Shown piece after piece: positions 9,690-20,805 of a stretch of DNA of 64,000 bases. The notes below the pieces were generated by a model that saw only the letters and a list, made by a program, of their open reading frames with translations, did not search any database and was not told the DNA's origin. The stretch is from Pseudomonas sp. FP2335. GTDB taxonomy: Bacteria > Pseudomonadota > Gammaproteobacteria > Pseudomonadales > Pseudomonadaceae. The position numbers and the translations under genes were made by a program. Where the stretch lies: assembly GCF_030687535.1 (NCBI RefSeq), contig NZ_CP117437.1:4733501-4797500 (forward strand), read 5' to 3'. How positions within the stretch are numbered: position 1 is the stretch's first letter; every line of letters starts with the position of its first letter.

Positions 9690-9807
9690 TGTACTGAAAG
9701 CGCTACAGCGTAACGATTTCGCTACAACCCTGTTTTTTGCGTGCCATGCAAGGCTTTGATCCACATAGGCTTTTTTTAACCGGTCCAGCTGTATCGAAAT
9801 CGCTACA
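9690..9807 (+). promoter_or_regulatory. three TyrR-type operator boxes for GcsR
   Basis: Three 18-base sites share the TGTA-N10-TACA layout: TGTACTGAAAGCGCTACA at 9690-9707, CGTAACGATTTCGCTACA at 9709-9726 and TGTATCGAAATCGCTACA at 9790-9807. TyrR-family proteins bind TGTAAA-N6-TTTACA-like 18-mers. The first two start 19 bases apart. Weaker matches occur at 9817-9834 and 9853-9870. Their position, roughly 90 to 210 bases before the expected start of transcription, is normal for sigma54 enhancers. Confidence 0.8.
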
Positions 9808-9870
9808 GGTAAAATGCATAACGCTATAGCCAAATTTATTAAGTATTTGTTTTATAACGATTTAATAACC

Positions 9871-9887
9871 TTGGCCGCGTTCTTGCT
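9871..9887 (+). promoter_or_regulatory. sigma54 (-24/-12) promoter of gcvH
   Basis: TTGGCCGCGTTCTTGCT carries GG at 9873-9874 and GC at 9885-9886 with exactly 10 bases between them, matching TTGGCAC-N5-TTGC(A/T) apart from the AC of TGGCAC. Transcription should begin near 9898, about 50 bases before the gcvH ATG. The GAFTGA-bearing activator encoded just upstream supports the call. Confidence 0.85.
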
Positions 9888-9947
9888 AAGCAACTCCTCA
9901 TTATTCCAATCCCGTCCACCAGACGATTCTGGCCCTGAGGAGTTTCC

Positions 9948-10331
9948 ATGAGCGAGTTGCGTTTCACCGAAGATCACGAATGGCTGCGCGCCGAAGCTGA
10001 CGGCAGCGTCACCGTGGGTATCACGGCTTTTGCGCAAAACGCGCTGGGTGACGTGGTTTTCGTGCAACTGCCGGAGTTGCAGGCCTACGAGCAAGGCGCC
10101 GAAGCGTCCACCGTGGAATCGGTCAAGGCCGCCAGCGGCGTGTACATGCCCCTGACCGGCGAAGTGCTGGAAGTGAACGACAAACTGAGCGACAGCCCGG
10201 AACTGGTCAACGAAGACCCGCTGGGCGAAGGCTGGTTCTTCCGCTTTAAACCGGCCGATGCCGACGCGGTAGCTAAACTGTTGGATCAGGACGCGTACGA
10301 CCGCCTGATCAAAGCCAACGCCGAAGCTTGA
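9948..10331 (+). CDS. gcvH: glycine cleavage system H protein
   Basis: A 127-residue lipoyl carrier that shuttles the aminomethyl group from GcvP to GcvT. The lipoylated Lys is in VESVKAASG at about residue 64, in the expected hairpin turn, and the N-terminal FTEDHEWLR is typical of the family. GAGGAG at 9937-9942 supports ATG 9948. It is the first gene of the operon behind the sigma54 promoter, with gcvP 10 bases downstream. Confidence 0.97.
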   Translation: MSELRFTEDHEWLRAEADGSVTVGITAFAQNALGDVVFVQLPELQAYEQGAEASTVESVKAASGVYMPLTGEVLEVNDKLSDSPELVNEDPLGEGWFFRFKPADADAVAKLLDQDAYDRLIKANAEA

Positions 10332-10341
10332 GGAGCGCGCA

Positions 10342-13182
10342 ATGACCGTTAACATCAGCACCGCCAACGAATTCATCGCCCGCCACATCGGCCCGCGCGC
10401 GCAAGACGAGCAACACATGCTCGCCAGCCTCGGTTTCGACTCCCTCGAAGCCCTGAGCGCCAGCGTGATCCCGGAAAGCATCAAGGGCACCAGCGTACTC
10501 GGCCTGGAAGACGGCCTGAGCGAAGCCGCGGCCCTGGCCAAGATCAAGGCCATCGCCGGCAAGAACCAACTGTTCAAGACCTACATCGGCCAGGGCTACT
10601 ACAACTGCCACACGCCGGCGCCGATCCTGCGCAACCTCCTGGAAAACCCGGCCTGGTATACCGCCTACACGCCGTACCAGCCGGAAATCTCCCAAGGCCG
10701 CCTGGAAGCGCTGCTGAACTTCCAGACCCTGATCAGCGACCTTACCGGCCTGCCGATCGCCAACGCCTCCCTGCTGGACGAAGCCACCGCCGCTGCAGAA
10801 GCCATGACCTTCTGCAAGCGCCTGAGCAAGAACAAGGGCAGCAACGCCTTCTTCGCCTCGATCCACAGCCACCCGCAAACCCTCGACGTGCTGCGCACCC
10901 GTGCCGAGCCACTGGGCATCGACGTGGTGGTGGGCGACGAACGCGAACTGACCGATGTCAGCCCGTTCTTCGGCGCCCTGCTGCAATACCCGGCCAGCAA
11001 TGGTGACGTGTTCGACTACCGCGCACTGACCGAGCGCTTCCACGCCGCCAACGCCCTGGTGGCCGTGGCCGCCGACCTGCTGGCCCTGACCCTGCTGGCC
11101 CCGCCGGGCGAGTTCGGTGCCGACGTGGCCATCGGCAGCGCACAACGCTTCGGCGTGCCGCTGGGCTTTGGTGGCCCGCACGCGGCGTACTTCTCCACCA
11201 AGGATGCGTTCAAGCGCGACATGCCCGGCCGCCTGGTCGGTGTGTCCGTCGACCGTTTCGGCAAGCCGGCCCTGCGCCTGGCCATGCAGACCCGCGAGCA
11301 ACATATCCGCCGCGAGAAAGCCACGTCGAACATCTGCACCGCCCAGGTGCTGCTGGCCAACATCGCCAGCATGTACGCCGTGTACCACGGCCCCAAAGGC
11401 CTGACCCAGATTGCCCAGCGTGTGCACCAGCTGGCCGCGATCCTGGCCAACGGCCTGGCTACCCTGGGTTTCAAGGCCGAGCAGCAAAACTTCTTCGACA
11501 CCCTCACCCTCAACACCGGCGCCCACACCGCTGCCCTGCATGACAAGGCCCGCGCCCAGCGCATCAACCTGCGTGTGGTAGACGCTGAGCGTCTTGGCGT
11601 TTCCGTGGATGAAACCACCACCCAGGCCGACATCGAAACCCTGTGGGCGATCTTCGCCGACGGCAAGGCCCTGCCGGACTTCAACGCCAGCGTCGACAGC
11701 ACCCTGCCCGCCGCGCTGCTGCGTCAGTCGCCGGTGCTCAGCCACCCGGTGTTCAACCGCTATCACTCGGAAACCGAGCTGATGCGCTACCTGCGCAAAC
11801 TGGCCGACAAGGACCTGGCGCTGGACCGCACCATGATCCCGCTGGGCTCGTGCACCATGAAGCTCAACGCCGCCAGCGAAATGATCCCGGTGACCTGGGC
11901 CGAGTTCGGCGCCCTGCACCCGTTCGCCCCGGCCGAGCAGAGCGCCGGCTACCTGGAGCTGACCTCCGACCTGGAAGCCATGCTCTGCGCGGCCACAGGT
12001 TACGACGCGATCTCCCTGCAACCGAACGCCGGTTCCCAGGGTGAGTACGCCGGCCTCCTGGCGATCCGCGCCTATCACCAGAGCCGTGGCGATGCGCGCC
12101 GCGACATCTGCCTGATCCCGTCGTCGGCCCACGGCACCAACCCGGCCACCGCCAACATGGCCGGCATGCGTGTGGTGGTGACCGCCTGCGATGCGCGCGG
12201 CAACGTCGACATCGAAGACCTGCGCGCCAAGGCCATCGAGCACCGCGATCAGCTCGCCGCAATGATGATCACCTACCCGTCCACCCACGGCGTGTTCGAA
12301 GAAGGTATCCGCGAAATCTGCGGGATCATCCACGACAACGGCGGCCAGGTGTACATCGACGGCGCCAACATGAACGCCATGGTCGGCCTGTGCGCACCGG
12401 GCAAGTTCGGCGGCGACGTGTCCCACCTGAACCTGCACAAGACCTTTTGCATTCCCCACGGCGGTGGCGGCCCGGGCGTCGGCCCGATTGGCGTCAAAGC
12501 GCACCTCACGCCGTTCCTGCCGGGCCACGCGGCCATGGAACGCAAGGAAGGCGCGGTGTGCGCGGCGCCGTTCGGCAGCGCGAGCATTTTGCCGATCACC
12601 TGGATGTACATCAGCATGATGGGCGGTGCGGGCCTCAAGCGCGCTTCGCAGCTGGCAATCCTGAATGCCAACTACATTTCCCGTCGCCTGGAAGAGCACT
12701 ACCCGGTCCTCTACACCGGCAGCAACGGCCTGGTCGCCCACGAATGCATCCTGGATCTGCGCCCATTGAAAGACAGCAGCGGCATCAGCGTGGATGACGT
12801 GGCCAAGCGCCTGATCGACTTCGGTTTCCATGCGCCAACCATGTCGTTCCCGGTGGCCGGCACCTTGATGATCGAGCCGACCGAGAGCGAATCCAAGGAA
12901 GAACTGGACCGCTTCTGCAACGCCATGATCGCCATCCGCGAAGAAATCCGCGCAGTAGAAAACGGCACCCTGGACAAGGACGACAACCCACTGAAAAACG
13001 CCCCGCACACCGCCGCTGAACTGGTCGGTGAATGGACGCACCCGTACACCCGCGAGCAAGCGGTGTACCCGGTGCCATCGTTGATCGAAGGCAAGTACTG
13101 GCCGCCGGTTGGGCGCGTGGACAACGTGTTTGGTGATCGCAATCTGGTGTGCGCCTGCCCTTCCATCGAGAGCTACGCGTAA
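10342..13182 (+). CDS. gcvP: glycine dehydrogenase (decarboxylating), P protein
   Basis: A 946-residue PLP enzyme that decarboxylates glycine and loads the aminomethyl group onto GcvH. It is the fused, single-chain form: two homologous halves, with the PLP Lys in [16 protein letters not shown] at about residue 704. The glycine-rich [12 protein letters not shown] after it is part of the cofactor site. The start has GAGGAG upstream and lies 10 bases after gcvH. In P. aeruginosa the matching operon continues with glyA2; here a REP doublet and then sdaA follow. Confidence 0.97.
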   Translation: MTVNISTANEFIARHIGPRAQDEQHMLASLGFDSLEALSASVIPESIKGTSVLGLEDGLSEAAALAKIKAIAGKNQLFKTYIGQGYYNCHTPAPILRNLLENPAWYTAYTPYQPEISQGRLEALLNFQTLISDLTGLPIANASLLDEATAAAEAMTFCKRLSKNKGSNAFFASIHSHPQTLDVLRTRAEPLGIDVVVGDERELTDVSPFFGALLQYPASNGDVFDYRALTERFHAANALVAVAADLLALTLLAPPGEFGADVAIGSAQRFGVPLGFGGPHAAYFSTKDAFKRDMPGRLVGVSVDRFGKPALRLAMQTREQHIRREKATSNICTAQVLLANIASMYAVYHGPKGLTQIAQRVHQLAAILANGLATLGFKAEQQNFFDTLTLNTGAHTAALHDKARAQRINLRVVDAERLGVSVDETTTQADIETLWAIFADGKALPDFNASVDSTLPAALLRQSPVLSHPVFNRYHSETELMRYLRKLADKDLALDRTMIPLGSCTMKLNAASEMIPVTWAEFGALHPFAPAEQSAGYLELTSDLEAMLCAATGYDAISLQPNAGSQGEYAGLLAIRAYHQSRGDARRDICLIPSSAHGTNPATANMAGMRVVVTACDARGNVDIEDLRAKAIEHRDQLAAMMITYPSTHGVFEEGIREICGIIHDNGGQVYIDGANMNAMVGLCAPGKFGGDVSHLNLHKTFCIPHGGGGPGVGPIGVKAHLTPFLPGHAAMERKEGAVCAAPFGSASILPITWMYISMMGGAGLKRASQLAILNANYISRRLEEHYPVLYTGSNGLVAHECILDLRPLKDSSGISVDDVAKRLIDFGFHAPTMSFPVAGTLMIEPTESESKEELDRFCNAMIAIREEIRAVENGTLDKDDNPLKNAPHTAAELVGEWTHPYTREQAVYPVPSLIEGKYWPPVGRVDNVFGDRNLVCACPSIESYA

Positions 13183-13206
13183 CCTGAGGCTGTACTCGGT
13201 CAAAAA

Positions 13207-13298
13207 TGTGGGAGCGGGCTTGCTCGCGAATGCGGTCTATCAGTTGATACAACTGTGATTGACCCACCGCTTTCGCGAGCAAGCCCGCTCCCACATTT
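13207..13298. repeat. REP doublet between gcvP and sdaA
   Basis: Two inverted REP units (ATGTGGGAGCGGGCTTGCTC and complement) are separated by about 40 bases. The doublet lies within the gcv operon at the place where glyA2 stands in P. aeruginosa. Confidence 0.95.
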
Positions 13299-13343
13299 AA
13301 CCGAGTGGACCTTCAGAAAATAATAAGAAACCGGAGAACAACC

Positions 13344-14720
<1,377 letters not shown>

Positions 14721-14759
14721 CGCCTCAAGGCGCGCCAGCACGTTTTTCAGGAGCTGAAC

Positions 14760-15884
14760 ATGTCCACCGAAACCCTGTTGAAAACCCCACTGCATGCCCT
14801 GCACATCGAACTCGGCGCGCGCATGGTGCCCTTTGCCGGCTACGACATGCCGGTGCAATACCCACTGGGCGTGATGAAGGAACACCTGCACACCCGTGAA
14901 CAGGCCGGGTTGTTCGACGTGTCCCACATGGGCCAGATCCGCCTCACCGGCGCGAATGCCGCCAAGGCCCTGGAAACCCTGGTACCGGTCGACATCATCG
15001 ACCTGCCGGTCGGCATGCAGCGCTACGCGATGTTCACCAACGAGCAGGGCGGCATCCTCGACGACCTGATGGTGGCCAACCTGGGTAACGACGAACTGTT
15101 CCTGGTGGTCAACGCGGCCTGCAAGGACCAGGACCTGGCGCACCTGCGCAAACACATTGGCGAACAATGCAGCATCGAACCGCTGTTCGAAGAACGCGCC
15201 CTGCTCGCCCTGCAAGGCCCGGCGGCGGTAAAGGTGCTGGCGCGCCTGGCGCCGGAAGTCACCAAGATGACCTTCATGCAGTTCGCCTCCCTGCGCCTGC
15301 TGGGCGTGGACTGCTATGTCAGCCGTTCGGGCTACACCGGTGAAGACGGTTTTGAAATCTCCGTACCCGCTGCCAGCGCCGAAAGCCTGGCCCGCAGCCT
15401 GCTGGCCGAGACCGAAGTCCAGCCCATCGGCCTGGGCGCCCGCGACTCCCTGCGCCTGGAAGCCGGCCTGTGCCTGTACGGCCACGACATGAACGCCGAC
15501 ACCACGCCGATCGAAGCCAGCCTGCTGTGGGCGATCTCCAAGGTCCGCCGGGCCGACGGCGCGCGTGCCGGTGGCTTCCCAGGTGCCGACCGCATCTTCA
15601 CCCAACAGCAAGCCGGTGTGAGCCGCAAGCGAGTGGGCCTGCTGCCGCAAGAACGCACGCCGGTACGTGAAGGCGCAGAGATCGTCGACGAACACGGCAC
15701 CGTGATCGGCAGCGTATGCAGCGGCGGTTTCGGTCCGACCCTCGGCGGCCCGCTCGCCATGGGTTACCTGGACAGCGCATTCATCGCGCTGGACACTGAA
15801 GTCTCTGCGTTGGTACGTGGGAAAAAGGTGCCACTTCGTGTAAGTAAAACGCCATTCGTCCCACAGCGTTACTATCGTGGCTGA
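14760..15884 (+). CDS. gcvT: aminomethyltransferase, T protein
   Basis: A 374-residue tetrahydrofolate-dependent enzyme that releases ammonia from the aminomethyl-lipoyl H protein and makes 5,10-methylene-[11 protein letters not shown] near residue 47 and [12 protein letters not shown] near residue 188 are characteristic of GcvT. CAGGAG precedes ATG 14760. It is the last gene of the gcv operon; a perfect inverted repeat begins 22 bases after its stop. Confidence 0.96.
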   Translation: MSTETLLKTPLHALHIELGARMVPFAGYDMPVQYPLGVMKEHLHTREQAGLFDVSHMGQIRLTGANAAKALETLVPVDIIDLPVGMQRYAMFTNEQGGILDDLMVANLGNDELFLVVNAACKDQDLAHLRKHIGEQCSIEPLFEERALLALQGPAAVKVLARLAPEVTKMTFMQFASLRLLGVDCYVSRSGYTGEDGFEISVPAASAESLARSLLAETEVQPIGLGARDSLRLEAGLCLYGHDMNADTTPIEASLLWAISKVRRADGARAGGFPGADRIFTQQQAGVSRKRVGLLPQERTPVREGAEIVDEHGTVIGSVCSGGFGPTLGGPLAMGYLDSAFIALDTEVSALVRGKKVPLRVSKTPFVPQRYYRG

Positions 15885-15905
15885 GTAACTGTTCCTATAA
15901 GTAAC

Positions 15906-15944
15906 GCGGTTGCGTTAATGCGCACTAATTTGTAACGCAACCGC
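15906..15944. terminator. long perfect inverted repeat after gcvT
   Basis: GCGGTTGCGTTA (15906-15917) and TAACGCAACCGC (15933-15944) are perfect 12-base arms around a 15-base loop. No T run follows on the plus strand, so Rho-independent termination is uncertain. It may stabilise the transcript 3' end or be an operator. Confidence 0.55.
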
Positions 15945-16276
15945 CATAAAACAGTGCATTGACGATAGTCAATACATTAAGGAATAACCTATAACAAGTG
16001 ATCAACTCTATCGAATAAGGCGAGTCCCGCGCAGCCACCAAAGTGTCATAAAACCGAGCAAACGCTGGGGTTTTGTCAGGGCTTGTATTTTACTTATTAG
16101 TTGGCGTAGAGTTTGCCCACTGTGTTTGCATGGGTCGCTTTGAACCTGGACCTGGGCAGTAGCTGAAGTAGTTGCGCTACAACCCGTTCGACGTCTTACT
16201 TTCCTGCAATCCAGTCCAGTACTCTTTCATGCGAAAGAGGCTGTCATTAATTTTTTAGCGTCAAGGAAATAAGAAA
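15945..16276 (+). promoter_or_regulatory. upstream region and probable long leader of cold-shock gene
   Basis: This is 332 bases without a gene. Near its 3' end a perfect hairpin CTCTTTC-ATGC-GAAAGAG occupies 16222-16239, about 37 bases before the ATG, followed by an AT-rich stretch. cspA-type genes commonly have long structured 5' leaders that change fold with temperature, and this layout fits. I could not place the promoter with confidence. Confidence 0.45.
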
Positions 16277-16495
16277 ATGTCGGAGAGCAAACGTCAGAGC
16301 GGCACCGTCAAGTGGTTTAACGACGAAAAAGGGTTTGGTTTTATCACTCCAGAAAGCGGCCCGGATCTGTTCGTGCATTTCCGCGCTATTCAGGGCAACG
16401 GCTTCAAGAGCCTGAAAGAAGGCCAGAAAGTGACCTTCGTCTCGGTCCAGGGCCAAAAAGGCCTGCAAGCAGACGAAGTACAAGCAGAAGGCTGA
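16277..16495 (+). CDS. CspA-family cold-shock protein
   Basis: A 72-residue single cold-shock domain that binds single-stranded RNA and DNA. RNP1 is KGFGFIT and RNP2 is LFVHF, both intact; TVKWFN starts the first strand. AAGGAAATAAGAAA lies before ATG 16277. A strong terminator follows the stop closely, so it is a one-gene transcript. Which CspA paralogue it corresponds to cannot be told from the sequence alone. Confidence 0.93.
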   Translation: MSESKRQSGTVKWFNDEKGFGFITPESGPDLFVHFRAIQGNGFKSLKEGQKVTFVSVQGQKGLQADEVQAEG

Positions 16496-16508
16496 TCCTT
16501 CCTGCGAC

Positions 16509-16542
16509 AAAAAGCCCCTGATATGACATCAGGGGCTTTTTT
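16509..16542 (+). terminator. intrinsic terminator of cold-shock gene
   Basis: AGCCCCTGAT and ATCAGGGGCT flank a 5-base loop, and the stem is followed by a run of six T. Confidence 0.92.
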
Positions 16543-16589
16543 ATGGGCGTTATTCCGTACTATGGCTTTTTTCTCCAGAGAGCCCTGCC

Positions 16590-17078
16590 ATGTCCAAATC
16601 CCTGCTGAGCCCCCAGGGCGAATTTCCCGCCGTTGGCCTGGGCCGTCGTCTGGCAGCGATGTTCTATGACTTCCTGTTGTGCACCGCGCTGCTGATCGTC
16701 ACCGCGTTTATCTACAAGCTGGTGTGGATGGCGTTTGTCGGCGAAGCCAAGATGCGCACCCTGACCGAATCCGGTGCGCTGGACGGCGATCCGTTGCTGT
16801 CGACGATTCTGTTTTTTGTGCTGTTTGGCTTCTTCGCCAAGTTCTGGACCCATTCCGGGCAGACCCTGGGCATGCAGGTGTGGGGCGTGCGCGTGCAGAA
16901 CGCCGACGGCTCGCGGATCAGCCTGTGGCAGGCGCTGCTGCGGTTTGTGGTGTCGATTGCGTCGTGGCTGTGCGTGGGGCTGGGGTTTGTCTGGTCGCTG
17001 TTTGATAAGCAAAAGCGCAGCTGGCATGACATCTATTCGGACACGCAACTGGTGCGGATCCCCAAACAGAAGAAATAA
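16590..17078 (+). CDS. RDD-family membrane protein
   Basis: A 162-residue inner-membrane protein with an RDD domain. LGRRLAAMFYDFLL begins the first helix, with the characteristic Arg and Asp; hydrophobic helices follow at about 25-45 and 70-90, and a third near 115-135. WSLFDKQKRSWHDIYSDT is the family's C-terminal motif. RDD proteins are poorly characterised, and some are linked to ion exchange. The gene stands alone between a terminator and a REP doublet. The start has GAGAG upstream. Confidence 0.85.
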   Translation: MSKSLLSPQGEFPAVGLGRRLAAMFYDFLLCTALLIVTAFIYKLVWMAFVGEAKMRTLTESGALDGDPLLSTILFFVLFGFFAKFWTHSGQTLGMQVWGVRVQNADGSRISLWQALLRFVVSIASWLCVGLGFVWSLFDKQKRSWHDIYSDTQLVRIPKQKK

Positions 17079-17101
17079 TCACAGCCTAGTGAAGATCCAA
17101 A

Positions 17102-17195
17102 TGTGGGAGCGGGCTTGCTCGCGAAGGCGGTGTATCAGTCAATCAATATATCGACTGACACTCCGCCTTCGCGAGCAAGCCCGCTCCCACATTTT
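17102..17195. repeat. REP doublet
   Basis: Two inverted REP units (TGTGGGAGCGGGCTTGCTCG and complement) lie between the convergent RDD gene and nadA. The long hairpin probably ends or protects both transcripts. Confidence 0.95.
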
Positions 17196-17214
17196 TGGCC
17201 GAGTTCGCCTCAGG

Positions 17215-18273
17215 TCAGGCGTTGCCGGCCAGTTTCAGGCGCGCCGCCTGGGTAAAGTCCAGCATGCGCTTGAGCGGCCTTACCGCATGCGGAATCACCG
17301 ACGGCTCAACGAAGATCTCGTTGCTGCCCTCACGTAAGCACTGCAACGTGCGCTCCAGCGTGTTCATCGCCATCCACGGGCAATGCGCGCAACTGCGGCA
17401 TGCCGCGCCGTTGCCGGCGGTGGGCGCTTCGACGAAGACCTTGTCCGGGCACAGCTGCTGCATCTTGTAGAAGATGCCGCGGTCGGTCGCCACGATAAAC
17501 GTCTTGTTCGGCAAACGCTGGGCGGCGGCGATCAGTTGGCTGGTGGAACCCACCGCGTCGGCCAGTTCGATCACCGCCGTCGGCGATTCCGGGTGCACCA
17601 GGATCGCGGCGTCCGGGTACAGCGCCTTCATGTCCTCCAACTGCTTGGACTTGAACTCCTCATGGACGATGCATGCACCGTCCCACAGCAGCATGTCGGC
17701 ACCGGTCTGGCGCTGGATGTAGGTACCCAGGTGCTTGTCCGGGCCCCAGATGATGGTCTCGCCGTTGTCCATCAGGCTCTCGACGATTTCCAGCGCGCAG
17801 CTGGACGTCACCACCCAATCGGCGCGGGCTTTGACCGCCGCCGAGGTGTTGGCGTAGACCACCACCGTGCGCTCGGGATGCTGGTCGCAAAACGCGGAAA
17901 ACTCGTCCACCGGGCAGCCCAGATCCAGGGAGCACGTGGCTTCCAGGGTCGGCATGAGGATACGTTTTTCGGGGGTGAGGATCTTGGCGGTCTCGCCCAT
18001 GAACCGCACGCCGGCAACCAGTACGGTCTTGGCCGGGTGGGCGGCGCCGAAGCGGGCCATTTCCAGGGAGTCGGAGACACAGCCGCCGGTTTCTTCGGCC
18101 AGGGCCTGAATCACCGGGTCGCAATAGAAGTGGGCAACCAGCACCGCGTCCTGGGCTTTGAGCTCGGCGGCAATGGCGGCACGCAGGCTCGCCTCTTCAT
18201 CGGCGCTGAGGGCCTTGGGCTGCTTGGCGTCGAGGTGGGCTTGAACCAGTAGGCGTTCGGAAATTTGCGTCAT
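17215..18273 (-). CDS. nadA: quinolinate synthase A
   Basis: A 352-residue cytoplasmic [4Fe-4S] enzyme that condenses iminoaspartate with dihydroxyacetone phosphate to give quinolinate for NAD synthesis. Cluster Cys candidates are in [24 protein letters not shown] and [13 protein letters not shown], and the AHFYCDP motif lies near the N-terminus. ATG 18273 gives the length usual for Pseudomonas NadA; the frame is open a further 34 codons, but that extension has no NadA-like sequence. It is a single gene, converging on the REP doublet. Confidence 0.96.
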   Translation of the reverse strand: MTQISERLLVQAHLDAKQPKALSADEEASLRAAIAAELKAQDAVLVAHFYCDPVIQALAEETGGCVSDSLEMARFGAAHPAKTVLVAGVRFMGETAKILTPEKRILMPTLEATCSLDLGCPVDEFSAFCDQHPERTVVVYANTSAAVKARADWVVTSSCALEIVESLMDNGETIIWGPDKHLGTYIQRQTGADMLLWDGACIVHEEFKSKQLEDMKALYPDAAILVHPESPTAVIELADAVGSTSQLIAAAQRLPNKTFIVATDRGIFYKMQQLCPDKVFVEAPTAGNGAACRSCAHCPWMAMNTLERTLQCLREGSNEIFVEPSVIPHAVRPLKRMLDFTQAARLKLAGNA

Positions 18274-18460
18274 GTTCGCAAGACCTGCAGGCGCAGTAGC
18301 GCGAAAGTCGAGTGTACCACCGGCTCTGGAGCCCATCGGGCGCCGCCGGACGAAGTGTTTTTGCTCATCAAGCACGGTTGAAACAGAAGCCGCGCAAGGC
18401 TACAGAATATCCAATCGATTCAAAAGCCCAATCTGGCGTTTGCACGTGCGTCTGTCGGGC

Positions 18461-18500
18461 AAAAAAAGGGAAGCCCCAGCAGCGGAGCTTCCCTTTTTTT
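18461..18500. terminator. bidirectional terminator
   Basis: AAAAAAAGGGAAGC and GCTTCCCTTTTTTT pair around an 11- to 12-base loop, with A and T runs on both sides so it works on either strand. It lies 51 bases after the stop of the MFS gene and is likely the end of the receptor-methyltransferase-permease operon. Confidence 0.92.
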
Positions 18501-18550
18501 GTCCCATGACGCGGCCCTCAGACCACCCGTGGATCAATCTCCGCCGCCCA

Positions 18551-19762
18551 TCAAGGCGCGCCCGTACCAGCCGGAAAAGCCCGGGCCAGCAAGGCCACGC
18601 CGCACACCAGGGCCATCGCCAACGACAGGCCGGCGAGCATGCCGACATGGCCGCTGCGGTCGAGCAGCACCCCGGCGCCAATCGGCACCAGCATCCGCGT
18701 CAACACGAACAGGCTGGCCTGCAAGCCGTAGTCGGCGGCCTGGTGGTGCTCGCGGGAGAAAAACATCATCAGGGCGAAGACCAGGGTCGATACCGCGCCC
18801 ATGGCCGTGGCCAGCAGGAACGCCGCGACCACCAGCCAGAGCATGTCGGCGTGCAGGCCGACGGCGGCAGTCAGTGCAAGTAACGAAATCAGCGCCCACA
18901 ACATAAACAGCGGAATCGCCCGGCCCGGCCCGATGCGCTGGATCAGCCGGCTGCCGAGCAGGCTGGCCACGGCACCGACCACGCCACCGCCGACACCGGC
19001 GATCAGCGCGACGTTTGGCGCGAGCATGCCCTGGTCCAACAGCAGCGGTTTGAGGTACAGCCAGGCCGCGCCGACAAACGGGAAGCTGGTCAGCAGCACC
19101 CAGGTCCACAGGCGTGCACCGGGTTGGCGGAAGTAACCCGACCAGTCGGCCAGCGCCGGGCTGGCCGGCTTGCCATCGGCCGCTTGTACGTCGCCTTCAC
19201 GCAGCCTGGCCAAGGGCAGCAGCGCCAGCAGCAGGCCGGCGGCCATCAACAGGAACGGCGCTTGCCAGCCCCAGCGGTTCTGCACCAGCAGCATCACGCC
19301 AGCGCCGACAATCGCCCCCAGAAACAGCGCCGCCGAGCGGATACCACCGGCGCGCGCCTGCTCGGCGTGCGGCAGCAACTTGATCGCCAGGGCGTTGACC
19401 GGGATGTCGGCCCAGGTCGCCAGCACGGAGGCGGCGAACGCCAGGCCGAACAGGTACAGCGGGTTGCCGCTGATCGACTGTTGGCTCGCCACCACCAGCA
19501 GCGCCGCCAGCAGCAGGCACAGCAACATCGCCCAGTTGCGGTAATGCCCGCGCTGGAAGCGATAGCGTTGCACGGGCAGCGCCAGCAAAAACTTGAACAC
19601 CGCCGGCAGCCCGGCGAGCTGGAACAGGCCGATGTCGGTGCCCGACCAACCGTGTTCTCGCATCACCAGCGGCAGCCCGAGCAGCAGGTAGATGCTCGGC
19701 ACCGCGAGCACAAAGCCGAGCCAGCCAAACAGCAATTGCAGGCGCCACAGGGAAGCGTTCAT
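18551..19762 (-). CDS. MFS permease, probable siderophore uptake (RhtX/FptX-like)
   Basis: A 403-residue major-facilitator protein with about 12 hydrophobic helices spread over the whole chain and a charged central loop near residues 180-205. The general look, and its place behind a TonB receptor with a PchR-like regulator nearby, suggest the RhtX/FptX group, single-protein permeases that carry ferri-siderophores across the inner membrane. ATG 19762 overlaps the methyltransferase stop by four bases (ATGA), so translation is coupled. A further upstream extension of the frame lies within the methyltransferase gene and is rejected. Export rather than import cannot be excluded from sequence. Confidence 0.75.
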   Translation of the reverse strand: MNASLWRLQLLFGWLGFVLAVPSIYLLLGLPLVMREHGWSGTDIGLFQLAGLPAVFKFLLALPVQRYRFQRGHYRNWAMLLCLLLAALLVVASQQSISGNPLYLFGLAFAASVLATWADIPVNALAIKLLPHAEQARAGGIRSAALFLGAIVGAGVMLLVQNRWGWQAPFLLMAAGLLLALLPLARLREGDVQAADGKPASPALADWSGYFRQPGARLWTWVLLTSFPFVGAAWLYLKPLLLDQGMLAPNVALIAGVGGGVVGAVASLLGSRLIQRIGPGRAIPLFMLWALISLLALTAAVGLHADMLWLVVAAFLLATAMGAVSTLVFALMMFFSREHHQAADYGLQASLFVLTRMLVPIGAGVLLDRSGHVGMLAGLSLAMALVCGVALLARAFPAGTGAP

Positions 19763-20805
19763 GAGGCGCTCCGTCGGGCCACCAGCACCGAGACCGGCGC
19801 CACGGCAAAGGCCACCTCGGGGTAGCTGTCGATGCTGCTGAAGCCGGCCTGTTGCAGGGCGGCGCTCAGGCCACCGGCCTCGGTGACGTGGCGGCCGAGC
19901 ATCTGCATCGACAGGTAATACGGCATGACGCGCCTGGCATGTTCGGGGTCGGCAGGGATCTCGGCGTGGGCGCTGATCAGCACGCCGCCGGGGCGCAGGG
20001 CGGCGCGGATCTTGGCCAGGGTGGCAGGCAGGTCCGGGACGAAGTGCAGCACCGAAGAACACCAGATCACGTCGTAGCCGTCGCCAATCGGGTCGCTGGC
20101 AAGGTTGCCGCCGCGCACGCCGAGGCGTTGCTCCAGGCCGGCGCGCTGAATGTTGAGCGCCGCCACTTCGACGGTTTTTTCGAAGTCGAAGATCTCGCCG
20201 CTGAGCATCGGGTTGTCGCGCACCAGGGCGATCGCCACCAAACCCGGGCCGCCGCCGAGGTCGAGCAAGCGACGCGCCTGGGCGAACTCCGGGACCAGCG
20301 CCATCAGCCGCAGAGCCACATCGACGGTGACGGCGCGCTGCTCCTGGGCGATTTGCAGGCGGGCGGCGGCGGTCCAGTTGTCGATGGTGGTGGTCATGTC
20401 GGTGGGTTGGCTGTCGGGCTGGCCGGCGCGCACGTGTTCGCCCAGCTGGCTGCCGAACCGGCGCATGCCACGCAGGCGAAACGTCCAGGCGTCACCGCAG
20501 TAGTGCGGTGCGTCGCTGCGCAGGTAATCACTGGCTACCGCAGTGTTGCGGTACAGCGCAGGCTGGCGTTCGTCGCGCTCAAGCAGGTCCATGCTCCACA
20601 GGGCTTCGAGCCAGAAGCCGGTGTTTGTCGGGTCGAGTTCCAGTTGCCGGGCAATCAGGTGGGCCGAGGTGGGCACTTGCAACAGATCGAAGAGTTTCCA
20701 TTCCAGCGCAATGCGCAGGGCGTCGGCGCGCACGGCGGCCAGGGTCAGGTGCCAGAAAGGTTGCAGGGCATGTGGGGTGGACAGGTTCATAGGTTTATCG
20801 CTCAC
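19759..20805 (-). CDS. SAM-dependent O-methyltransferase in receptor operon
   Basis: A 348-residue class I methyltransferase of the small-molecule O-methyltransferase type. Residues about 15-95 form a winged-helix dimerisation domain, and about 170-340 a Rossmann domain with motif I LLDLGGGPGLVAIAL. The length and the two-domain layout match enzymes acting on phenolic or heteroaromatic hydroxyls. It overlaps the receptor stop (GTGA) and the permease start (ATGA) by four bases each. GTG 20805 is given; ATG 20790 is an alternative. No siderophore biosynthesis gene is nearby, so the substrate is probably an imported compound; this is inference. Confidence 0.8.
   Translation of the reverse strand: MSDKPMNLSTPHALQPFWHLTLAAVRADALRIALEWKLFDLLQVPTSAHLIARQLELDPTNTGFWLEALWSMDLLERDERQPALYRNTAVASDYLRSDAPHYCGDAWTFRLRGMRRFGSQLGEHVRAGQPDSQPTDMTTTIDNWTAAARLQIAQEQRAVTVDVALRLMALVPEFAQARRLLDLGGGPGLVAIALVRDNPMLSGEIFDFEKTVEVAALNIQRAGLEQRLGVRGGNLASDPIGDGYDVIWCSSVLHFVPDLPATLAKIRAALRPGGVLISAHAEIPADPEHARRVMPYYLSMQMLGRHVTEAGGLSAALQQAGFSSIDSYPEVAFAVAPVSVLVARRSAS

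Noticed and set aside
7971..9833. 620-codon minus-strand frame across gcsR
   Set aside because: Mirrors gcsR; composition is biased and no domain is visible.
10309..13203. 964-codon open frame on the minus strand across gcvP
   Set aside because: It is the shadow of gcvP in high-G+C DNA; the translation is His/Gly/Arg-rich with no family features, and gcvP on the plus strand is unmistakable.
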